DNA of 64,000 nucleotides from Melieria omissa (Eukaryota; Arthropoda; Insecta; Diptera; Ulidiidae). Location: NCBI GenBank assembly GCA_963971225.1, contig OZ020267.1:84309648-84373647 (forward strand). Reading direction: 5' to 3'. Both the position numbers and the translations under genes were made by a program. Position 1 is the stretch's first letter. Every line of letters starts with the position of its first letter. The notes beneath the pieces were generated by a model. That model did no database searches, was not told where the DNA came from, and was given only the letters and a program-made list of their open reading frames with translations. Below are positions 24,201 through 32,526 of this stretch, piece after piece.

Positions 24201-26982
24201 GATTTAAGAGCCATAATTTCGATCATGCTGCCGGTGGGATATTTTTTTTATTTACCAAATTGGTGAAAGGTGGTCACTCTGGCTTAATTTTGACGCCATT
24301 TTGATTAAAGTGATTGTGCGTACTTAGGTTCCACAAGCATTTGATTGGTTATATAGATCAGAGGTGCATTCTTTCAATCAGTCGTTGTTGTGACAGCAAC
24401 GAAGCAACACGTGTGGGGGCTGCGCGGATTTTTGTTTTGTTGCCTCAAGAAATTCTATGTATGAAAAAAATTAGATGCTTTTGTTGTTGTAGTTTTTGTG
24501 TGTATGCTTTTTTGTGTTGGCGATTGGTTGGCCTTTCGGCAATGTCAAATGGGAACATTATATTTTTTTCACTTATAATTTTAAGGGTCAAGCGAAATGC
24601 ACAATGTGCTTTCAACTAATTCAATTAATTAAATAATTTGTTTGCATTTTTTTTGGGCAACTTTACATGTATTGGTTTTTGCTTTTCCATAAGGAGATGT
24701 TGGGCACCCCCTGATATAGATGTATCATGTGGTCGATATCACTTTTCCACAACGAAATTCTCCTGCATTATTTGAGATAGCGAGAAGATTGACCCCATTT
24801 ATGAAAGCTCAAAACTCCAGCTAGGTTTTAAGGTTATTAGTTTTTCTATAAACCTAGAATCATCATATTTTACAAGCATTTTATCGATTTTGCAGTAGGC
24901 AGCCATTTAATGTCACTCTTGCGCATCGATCTGTTCATGATTGCCGAATAGTAATGAAATTATTGATTAATTTGATTATTGATTAATTGATTAATTTAAT
25001 AAAGCTGCAATCTCTAGCTACATTTTAAGGGGTTTTTTATTAACGTAACCCATACCGTTTGGAATCTATAAGCACTTTAGTGGTGAGTGTGTATTTTGTA
25101 ATAGGCAGTTTTTCAATGTTATCCTTGCGCATCGATATGCTCATTATTCCTGAAGGATAATGAAAAGGTAGGGACCAATATAGAAAGCATAAGACTCTGG
25201 CTAAATTTTAAGGGGTCTATTATTAAAATGCACTTATGCTTTTGGTGTTGACAAGCATTTTAGTGGTTGCACCCAAGTAGCAATTTTTTCAAAGTCACCG
25301 TTCCAAATCGATTTGCTTTCGAACCTTGGGGTATAGAAGGATGATTGATACCATTATAGAAATCATACGAGTCTAGCTAAGGCAAAATATTATTAAAATC
25401 CGTTAACGGGTCGAGATTTAACAGCCATAATTTCGATCATGCTGCCGGTGGGATATTTTTTGTATTTACCAAACTGGCTTAATTTTGACGCCATTTTGAT
25501 TAAAGTGATTGTGCGTACTTAGGTTCCACAAGCATTTGATTGATTATAAGATCAGAGGTGCATTCTTTCAATCAGTCGTTGTTTTGACAGCAACGAAGCA
25601 ACACGTGTGGGGGCTGCGCGGATTTTTGTTTTGTTGCCTCAAGAAATTGTATGTATGAAAAAAATTAGATGCTTTTGTTGTTGTAGTTTTTGTTTTGGCG
25701 ATTGGTTGGCCTTTCGGCAATGACAAATGGGAACATTATATTTTTTTCACTTATAATTTTCAGGGTCAAGCGAAATGCACAATGTGCTTTCAACTAATTA
25801 AATAATTTGTTTGCATTTTTTGGGCAACTTTACATGTATTGGTTTTTGCTTTTCCATAAGAATATTTTGGGCACCCCTGATATAGATGTATCATGTGGTC
25901 GATATCACTTTTCCACAACGAAATTCTCCTGCATTATTTGAGATAGCGAGAAGATTGACCCCATTTATGAAAGCTCAAAACTCCAGCTAGGTTTTAAGGT
26001 TATTATTTTTTCTATAAACCTAGAATCATCATATTTTACAAGCATTTTATCGATTTTGCAGTAGGCAGCCATTTAATGTCACTCTTGCGCATCGATCTGT
26101 TCATGATTGCCTAATAGTAATCAAATTATTGATTTAATTTGATAAAGCTGCAATCTCTATCTACATTTTAAGGGGTTTTTTATTAACGTAACCCATACCG
26201 TTTGGAATCTATAAGCACTTTAGTGGTGAGTGTGTATTTTGTAATAGGCAGTTTTTCAATGTTATCCTTGCGCATCGATATGCTCATTATTCCTGAAGGA
26301 TAATGAAAAGTTAGGGACCAATATGGAAAGCATAAGACTCTGGCTAAATTTTAAGGGGTCAATTATTAATATGCACTTATGCATTTGGTGTTGACAAGCA
26401 TTTTAGTGGTTGCACCCAAGTAGCAATTTTTTCAAAGTCACCGTTCCAAATCGATTTGCTTTCGAACCTTGGGGTATAGAAGGATGATTGATACCATTAT
26501 AGAAAGCATACGAGTCTAGCTAAATAATAAGGCATAATATTATTAAAATCCGTTAACGGGTCGAGATTTAACAGCCATAATTTCGATCATGCTGGCGGTG
26601 GGATATTTTTTTTATTTACCAAATTGGGGAAAGATGGTCACTCTGGATTAATTTTGACGCCATTTTGATTAAAGTGATTGTGCATACTTAGGTTGCACAA
26701 GCATTTGATTGGTTATATAGATCAGAGGTGCATTCTTTCAATCAGTCGTTGTTGTGACAGCAACGAAGCAACACGTGTGGGGGCTGCGCGGATTTTTGTT
26801 TTGTTGCCTCAAGAAATTGTATGTATGAAAAAAAATTAGATGCTTTTGTTGTTGTAGTTTTTGTTTTGGCGATTGGTTGGCCTTTCGGCAATGACAAATG
26901 GGAACATTATATTTTTTCACTTATAATTTTAAGGGTCAAGCGAAATGCACAATGTGCTTTCAACTAATTCAATTAATTAAAT

Positions 26983-26987
26983 AATTT
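26983..26987. repeat. Target-site duplication, left of BEL copy 1
   Basis: AATTT directly precedes the element and recurs at 32527-32531 directly after it. An uninterrupted monomer has a single AATTT here, followed by GTTTGC. A 5-bp duplication is usual for BEL/Pao elements. Confidence 0.9.
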
Positions 26988-27238
26988 TGTAAAATCGAGC
27001 GCGGCGGAGCGGTGGAAATAAATAGACGGGTGCGGTTAGGTTCGGGGTGTACGTCTTTATTGGTTGACGTTCGAATTATGAGTGTCGTACAAAGAATACA
27101 TGAAACATTGAACGACACAAACGGCCGAAGCCGGGGAGCAGACAATAGGGGGAAATATGAGTACAAAAGGTGAAGGAAAGGAAGGGATTAGAGGTGGGAT
27201 CGACAGATCACTGTACAATCACAGCACTCATTTAGCCA
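26988..27238 (-). repeat. 3' LTR of BEL copy 1
   Basis: 251 bp, matching 32276-32526 throughout as far as I can read. On the sense strand it starts TGGCTAAATGAG and ends CGATTTTACA. An AATAAA signal on the minus strand (27056-27061, inside CCAATAAAGACG) is a plausible polyadenylation signal. The LTR is free of long coding sequence; a 65-codon ORF through it is incidental. Confidence 0.93.
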
Positions 27239-27864
27239 TCGTGGCCGCCATTGCAGAGTGCAATTAAATATAGTGGGGGTTGCTCGTCCCCGCGTCCTCG
27301 GGTGTGAGAAAGAGTTGCGGCTGGCGGCTGGCTGGCTGTGATGCGCGGCTGACTGGCTGTACGGTGGGCGGACGGCTGTCGGGTTGTCGCCGTTCCGCCA
27401 GCGATGAGGGCCTCTTCGCAGATGATGCGTGCGAGCGTACGGGGCAGCTGCTGGAGTGGTTGCTAGCGCCGGATCTGCAAAAAGAGGAGATGTCAGTGGC
27501 TTGAAAATAAAGTTTCTGAGGCTGACATAATGGGTATGGAAAAGCGTGGCTAAGCTGCGGGATTTGCTTAAGCTAAAGCCGGGAGAATATGGGAAAATAC
27601 TCATATAAATTGGCTGAGTTGCACCTTCAGTTCCTTAGAGGGAATGAGAATTTCGAGTGAGAGTTATGAGGGGGTTGTTTATAAACAAGAGCAACTCCGC
27701 TCGGGATAAGTATGTGCTCGTAGGGCTCGAACGAAGCAGGAGACCCGACCGAGAATGTCGGTGTGTTCGCCGAGAGGGTGGTGGAAGTCAACAGCTCTTT
27801 GATCCGGAATTGGAACTGTGTGAGCATGAGAATTACTGGAGCCTTTCCACCAGAGAATGAGATC
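27239..27864 (-). other. 3' noncoding region of BEL copy 1
   Basis: Between the gag-protease stop codon and the 3' LTR. Reading it in all minus-strand frames I find no reverse transcriptase YxDD box, RNase H or integrase HHCC/DDE signature. The frames are broken by stops, apart from a low-complexity A/P/R/S-rich ORF (27604-27188) that runs into the LTR. This is probably what remained after loss of pol, or unrelated filler. Bases 27239-27510 are missing from the second BEL copy. Confidence 0.7.
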
Positions 27865-30366
27865 TTATAGATCTTGGAGTGTATACCCGATCAGTCCGAC
27901 GTTTGCGGGATTTGCAGCTCTGGAGCATGTCGTTCTGGAGTGGCGACTGTCCTCTTTTTGGACCCGGGTTGGAGTAGGCGCAATGAGGAACTGCGAGGGA
28001 TTGCAATTTCCGTCAGTTGCTGTGAATGTGGGCCGTTTTTGGCGAACCCCTTTGGGAGGTTTCATTGGAGGCGAAAGCCCTCCTGCGGGGTCGAAACGGT
28101 TGGTAACGAAGGGGGGAATTTGCCGGTTTGGGAATGAGTTTGCAGGAGTAGTAGGTTCAAAGCGATTTTCCATTAATTCCTGGGGTGGAAACCCTACGGG
28201 ATTGAAGGCGGCAATCACTTGCGAAAGAGCTTCCTTTAGGGCAGGAAGATTATTTCGAAGGGCGTGTCCAGTGTGCATATGGCGACTTGGTACCTCTGTG
28301 GCACATGTCAAATGCGAAGAAGGGGGTACTGGACCGCTTAATACCCAACCGAATACTGTATGCTGAGCAAGTAAGCTGCCACATACATTCCGGTGGATAC
28401 CTTCGAGCATGATCTGCGGGATGAGATCACTGCCAATCACTATATCAATCTGCGCTGTCTCGAAGGGATTTGGATCAGCGAGTTCTAGCATGGCGAAATG
28501 TTTCATATTGGGAGCGTTTATGTGGGAAGATGGGAGCGAATTCGTAAGCTCTTGGAGCACGATTGCTTGCACGGGGAGTTTCGTGCTCGATTGGGGGACT
28601 GCCAATGTAAAGAAGCATGTATGATTGGCATTTTGCACAATCTGACCGCCCATGCCCGAGATTTGGACGGGGGATTTCTCGATCGGCAATTTGAGGCGTT
28701 TCTGGACCTTCGCGGAGATGAAGGTACGCTGAGAGGCTTGATCGATCAACGCTCGAACTTTGAACAACTTTCCTGCGTGCTCAATAGACACCAGTGCCGT
28801 AGGCAGAAGGGATTGGGTGCCATTATTGGAGTGTAGGGCTTGTACTTTGGGCGTACTTTGCCTGGAAGATGTGCGGGGTTGCGCATCCGAAAGGGGAGAA
28901 TGAGTAGCAGAGTTGTTGTGCTTTCGTTCTGGAGCTGTTGCGACCTGTGATTGGGTCGTGGTCGAATGTGACCGATTAAGCGATTGAGAGAGTTGCGCAT
29001 TGCCTTTGGGGAAATGAAGCATGGAATGGTGCTTCATTTGGCAATATACGCACGTAAAATTGCTTGTACAATTCTCAACAAGATGGGATGTCGCAAGACA
29101 ATTTACGCAGAGATTGTGCTTCTTAACGTATTTTAATCGACTCTGGGGGGTGAGTCCTTTGAAGTTCTGGCAAGTCCGTATGGGATGATTTGCGTTGCAG
29201 AGTTTGCACGCGAAGTCCCTTTTTACGTGAGTGTAATAATTTAGGGATTTGTGTGGCCGATTTGGGAGGACATTGGAAGTCGAAGGTTGAGACGGTTTCG
29301 GCTTAGAAGGGCGAATACTTTGCAACCGTTCAAGTACCTCATATCTGCCGGTCAGGAACTCATCCATTTGCGTCCAGGGTGGCAGATCCTTCCGGGATGT
29401 CAATGATTGCTCCCATAGAGCAAGTGTCTCTTGGGGCAATTTGGTACAACATATGTAAACCAATAGCGGATCCCAATTGTCAGTGTCCACGGCCTGAGTA
29501 TTGAGAACAGACCGACAATTGTTTATTGTGTTTTGGATCCGCTGAAGTGCCTCACTATATTCAGTGTGGGCAGGAGCGATATTTAGGAGGGATCTGATTT
29601 GGGTGTCAACCAAAATGCGTTTATTTTCATAACGGAATTTTAGGGCATCCCACGCGAGTCCGAAATTCTCATCGGTTAATGCATATTGCTTAACAATAGC
29701 ACCGGCTTTACCTTGCGTCTTGTATCGGAGGTGATACAATTTTTGGGCTGGAGTGAGTTGGTGGTGGTTGATGTAAACCGCGGTAAACATGTTCCGAAAG
29801 GACGGCCATTGCTCATAGCCCCCGAAAAAGGTTTCGGTATCACAAGGCGGAACTTGTAGGCAAATGTAAGGGGTATTTGCTGGTTCTAGGAGTCGAACCG
29901 GTTCCATATGCGCAGCGGACTGAATTTGGAGCATCTCAATGATGTCCGACATCTGAGCCATGCACAACTCATACTGGTCTGTGCAGGCGTCGATTTTTTG
30001 CCTAGCCGACTCTTTGAACCCGTCGGGCTGGCTGTTGTCTTCAGCAATGAAGACTGCCTCATGTGCGCACATAAGCCTCTCCCATTGGGCTTGCAAATTT
30101 TTTTGCTTAATTTGGACCAGGGATTTGGTCAAATCCTCAATGGGAGCCGATGAAAATTTTGTGCATAATAGCACGAGTCTATCGTACTCGAAAGTAAATT
30201 TGGCAACACTGGGATCGGTTGCTTCCGGACTAGAGAGTTTGGAGCGAGTGTTTGGTGGCTCCCGAGTGACAGGAACTGTCAAACGTGCACTGGGTGACTT
30301 TGTGTATTTGGAGGAAGGAGTCTCCATTGTGACAAGTTGGCGTTTAGGGGATCGCTCAACAGGCAT
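27865..30366 (-). CDS. BEL/Pao gag-retropepsin polyprotein, 833 aa, without RT or integrase
   Basis: Retrotransposon structural polyprotein. Residues about 180-345 match the DUF1759 gag domain of BEL/Pao elements (FGGYEQWPSFRNMF, then LYHLRYKTQGKA). Zinc knuckles follow: C387-C390-H394-C399, C420-C423-H428-C433, and a third with C439, C442 and His at 446/447/451, for binding the genomic RNA. The A17-type aspartic protease follows, with ALIDQASQRTFIS around D542, DIVIGSDLIPQIMLEG (641-656) and TVFGWVLSGP (670-679). Family polyproteins normally continue into RT here; instead a proline-rich tail (680-833) of no recognised domain ends in TAA. The start is the first ATG, in a CAAAATG context that fits the fly consensus. 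The frame is intact, so gag particles could be made. I did not recognise a host gene in the tail. Confidence 0.92.
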   Translation of the reverse strand: MPVERSPKRQLVTMETPSSKYTKSPSARLTVPVTREPPNTRSKLSSPEATDPSVAKFTFEYDRLVLLCTKFSSAPIEDLTKSLVQIKQKNLQAQWERLMCAHEAVFIAEDNSQPDGFKESARQKIDACTDQYELCMAQMSDIIEMLQIQSAAHMEPVRLLEPANTPYICLQVPPCDTETFFGGYEQWPSFRNMFTAVYINHHQLTPAQKLYHLRYKTQGKAGAIVKQYALTDENFGLAWDALKFRYENKRILVDTQIRSLLNIAPAHTEYSEALQRIQNTINNCRSVLNTQAVDTDNWDPLLVYICCTKLPQETLALWEQSLTSRKDLPPWTQMDEFLTGRYEVLERLQSIRPSKPKPSQPSTSNVLPNRPHKSLNYYTHVKRDFACKLCNANHPIRTCQNFKGLTPQSRLKYVKKHNLCVNCLATSHLVENCTSNFTCVYCQMKHHSMLHFPKGNAQLSQSLNRSHSTTTQSQVATAPERKHNNSATHSPLSDAQPRTSSRQSTPKVQALHSNNGTQSLLPTALVSIEHAGKLFKVRALIDQASQRTFISAKVQKRLKLPIEKSPVQISGMGGQIVQNANHTCFFTLAVPQSSTKLPVQAIVLQELTNSLPSSHINAPNMKHFAMLELADPNPFETAQIDIVIGSDLIPQIMLEGIHRNVCGSLLAQHTVFGWVLSGPVPPSSHLTCATEVPSRHMHTGHALRNNLPALKEALSQVIAAFNPVGFPPQELMENRFEPTTPANSFPNRQIPPFVTNRFDPAGGLSPPMKPPKGVRQKRPTFTATDGNCNPSQFLIAPTPTRVQKEDSRHSRTTCSRAANPANVGLIGYTLQDL

Positions 30367-30996
30367 TTTGTTTAAAAAAGCTCGACAAGGGTAAAAGTTT
30401 AAATAAATATATGTAGGGTATGGGAGAAATAGACGTGTAGTCTAACCGCGTCCGCGCGAACGATAATTGAGTATTGAAAGAGTGGGGAATGGGACAATTC
30501 GTTAAAACGAATTTGAATACTTGTCGAGCAAAAAATGTTACACCCGTGTATGTGTAAACGTGCAGGGAAATATATGTGTATATAAATATATAAATGTGTA
30601 TATATGGGAACAAACAAATTCGTGAATGTGAATGGGTAATAAACAGATATTTGTATATGGGAATTGGGAATGTATGTAAAAATGATTATACTCGTAATAT
30701 AAATATAATTTAAATGTGTAGTCAAATGTGTATGAAATTTTGTTTTTATTTGTCAAAAAGTGAATTTTTTTGTATGGGAATGTGAATGTGTATAAATATG
30801 TGTATGTATAAATATATATATGTATATATATGTATATGTGTATGTGATTAGTTGTGTAAGTGTGTCAGTGAACGAAAAAAAGTGAAATAATTTTGTGTAG
30901 AACAAATTTTGTGCACAGGTGGGATGTCTTTGTCCCACTGTATATGTGTAACGTGTATGTCGTGTACAAGTGTATGTGTATATGTATATGCACCAC

Positions 30997-31027
30997 TGAA
31001 AATTTTCTAAGTTAAAGAAAATTTTCA
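30997..31027 (-). other. Inverted repeat in the BEL leader
   Basis: Arms TGAAAATTTTCT (30997-31008) and AGAAAATTTTCA (31016-31027) are perfectly complementary with a 7-base loop. A smaller hairpin (GTGGGA/TCCCAC) lies nearby at 30916-30940. The same structures occur in BEL copy 2 at 41698-41728 and 41617-41641. A folded RNA element, for example for packaging, is an inference. Confidence 0.6.
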
Positions 31028-31090
31028 ATGTGCAGTGAAAATGGGTAATTTGTCCCACTGTATCCGCTTTGTGCTTTATTGTTTATGTTT

Positions 31091-31134
31091 ATGCACTTGG
31101 GCCAAGCAGCGAAGTTGCGTGCTGCCAAGTGCAT
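31091..31134 (-). other. Strong hairpin in the BEL leader
   Basis: Outer arms ATGCACTTGG (31091-31100) and CCAAGTGCAT (31125-31134) pair over 10 bp. Inner GCAGC (31106-31110) and GCTGC (31121-31125) extend the fold, though they share a base with the outer arm. It is unchanged in BEL copy 2 at 41792-41835. Confidence 0.65.
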
Positions 31135-31443
31135 GCGAATATAGCACAAAGGGCAATGCAGAAATTTGTGCAGAAGTGGGTGCGCGGAATGTACACAGCA
31201 GCTTGTGTACAAAGCACAAAGAGAAGAAGGGAAAATAAATCCGCGCTTATTTCTTGCCGCTATGCCCGTTCTTGTGTACAGGGAGAAGTGCGAAAATGAG
31301 GATTAGAAAATGGGGACAGCAGCTGGGCTTTTTGCTGCTTAATTTGTGTGCAAAGTACAAAGAAGGTGAGCGAAAATGTGCAGTATGTGAAACTGGGCAG
31401 TAGCGGAACTGCTTTGTGCGGGATTTTATTTATTTGGAGTCCG

Positions 31444-31475
31444 GTTGAATATTGTATATATATACAATATTCAAC
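31444..31475. other. 32-bp perfect palindrome with TA core
   Basis: GTTGAATATTGTA is followed by a TA core and then the mirror-complement TACAATATTCAAC. In BEL copy 2 (42145-42182) the core is three TA units longer (38 bp) and still perfectly symmetric. Confidence 0.85.
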
Positions 31476-32257
31476 GGAGAATTAATTGGGTGAATATATA
31501 TGTGTATGGGAATATTGGTATTTTTGTTAATTTTTAAAATATGCGTGTATGTATGTTAGTGTATGTGTTATTGATTTTAAATAAATTTTGTTGGCTTATC
31601 TTGTTGGGCCCAGTGCCCGAGAATGGGGATCTCCTCAATAGTTTTGTGTCCGCTGCTGTGTTGTGCTGCGTTGCTTGCTATTGTTGTTGGCTGCTTGCTG
31701 TTGTTTGCAGCCCTCTTCTTCTGCTTTGAGATGTGCTGTGGGAGTGTTTTTTGTTGTTGCCCTTTTTGTCTGCTTTGTATTGTGTCTTGTTGTTGTAATG
31801 GTGTATTCTGCTGTAGGTGCGTTTGTTGTTGGTATGCGTTCTTCTGTAGTCGCCCAGTGCACAACACTGCACTGTCTTTTAAGTGTCTAATGTGGTTGGA
31901 GTTTGTTTTTGTTTTTAATTTTTGGAAACTTGTGCACTGTTTTAATTGTTGTAGGTACACTTTTTGTTTCGTTCACTTGGTAATCGTCGTGTCACTGTTT
32001 GTACTAGCTGATTTGTTTTCACTGTTTTGTAAATTGTTTGTTTGTTGTTATGAGACTATGTTTTTTTTTTTTTGCCACTTTTCACGGTTTGTAGTTGAAA
32101 TTTGTTTGTTAATGTTTTTAGTTTGTTGAGTTGTCACTCTTTGTATTTGGTTTTTGCTGTGAGTGTCTTCTTTCACTTTTCACTATGTTCGATTGTCTTG
32201 TGTTTTAATTTGTTTTTTATTTTAAAAACGTTTTTTTTACCGCGTCGGTTCTATCGC

Positions 32258-32275
32258 GAGCGGCTCGAAGGACCA
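32258..32275 (-). other. Primer-binding site of BEL copy 1
   Basis: The sense strand reads TGGTCCTTCGAGCCGC immediately after the 5' LTR end (TTTTACA). TGG is the complement of a tRNA CCA end, and position and start are right for a tRNA primer site. I do not assign the tRNA. Confidence 0.7.
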
Positions 32276-32526
32276 TGTAAAATCGAGCGCGGCGGAGCGG
32301 TGGAAATAAATAGACGGGTGCGGTTAGGTTCGGGGTGTACGTCTTTATTGGTTGACGTTCGAATTATGAGTGTCGTACAAAGAATACATGAAACATTGAA
32401 CGACACAAACGGCCGAAGCCGGGGAGCAGACAATAGGGGGAAATATGAGTACAAAAGGTGAAGGAAAGGAAGGGATTAGAGGTGGGATCGACAGATCACT
32501 GTACAATCACAGCACTCATTTAGCCA
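32276..32526 (-). repeat. 5' LTR of BEL copy 1
   Basis: 251 bp, matching the LTR at 26988-27238. It carries the same AATAAA signal (minus strand, 32344-32349). Because the element reads leftward, this right-hand LTR is the transcription-starting one. I could not place a convincing TATA box. Confidence 0.93.

Larger units (their letters stand above)
2420..26987. repeat. 1.2-kb satellite array, monomers U1 (right) to U22 (left)
   Basis: Head-to-tail monomers begin at 2746, 3943, 5106, 6303, 7485, 8665, 9861, 11041, 12221, 13402, 14583, 15778, 16958, 18138, 19333, 20531, 21710, 22907, 24106, 25327 and 26470. Lengths are mostly 1,179-1,182 (short form) or 1,195-1,199 (long form with a 16-bp insert in the GTTGTTGTAGTTTTTG segment). 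Exceptions are 1,163 (3943-5105), 1,221 (24106-25326, local TTGATTAA expansion) and 1,143 (25327-26469, several deletions). Differences are mostly single bases and homopolymer length. Recurrent 80- and 101-codon ORFs appear or vanish with those indels, so the satellite is not coding. The last monomer is cut at its position 518 by a BEL/Pao element. Confidence 0.96.
30367..32257 (-). other. Long 5' leader of BEL copy 1 (1.9 kb)
   Basis: Lies between the primer-binding site and the gag ATG, and is far longer than the few hundred bases usual for the family. The part next to gag (30530-31000) is rich in TGTATATG-type simple sequence. The middle (30916-31475) holds several strong inverted repeats. 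The distal part (31620-32230) is CAA/ACA-rich on the sense strand; a Q-rich ORF of 127 codons there (31960-31577) is most likely low-complexity chance and at best an upstream ORF. No domain is recognised. Confidence 0.75.
26988..32526 (-). mobile_element. BEL/Pao LTR retrotransposon copy 1, non-autonomous, 5,539 bp
   Basis: The element has 251-bp LTRs at both ends that look identical, a 5-bp AATTT target duplication and TG...CA termini; it reads on the minus strand. In sense order it has the 5' LTR (32276-32526), a primer-binding site, a leader of about 1.9 kb, one ORF for gag plus retropepsin (30366-27865), about 0.6 kb of 3' noncoding DNA, and the 3' LTR (26988-27238). Reverse transcriptase, RNase H and integrase are absent; a full BEL/Pao element would carry several more kb of pol. 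Mobility would need enzymes from a relative. Identical LTRs and an open ORF point to a very recent insertion. No clear purine-rich tract is visible before the 3' LTR; the sense strand reads ATGGCGGCCACGA there. Confidence 0.93.

Noticed and set aside
27857..28366. 169-codon plus-strand ORF opposite the BEL gag-protease ORF (and its twin at 38558-39067)
   Set aside because: Antisense shadow of a well-supported minus-strand ORF with family motifs.
31623..32129. 168-codon Cys/Phe-rich plus-strand ORF and Q-rich minus-strand ORF in the BEL leader
   Set aside because: Both come from TTG/CAA simple sequence that leaves stops rare; no start context, domain or conservation evidence.
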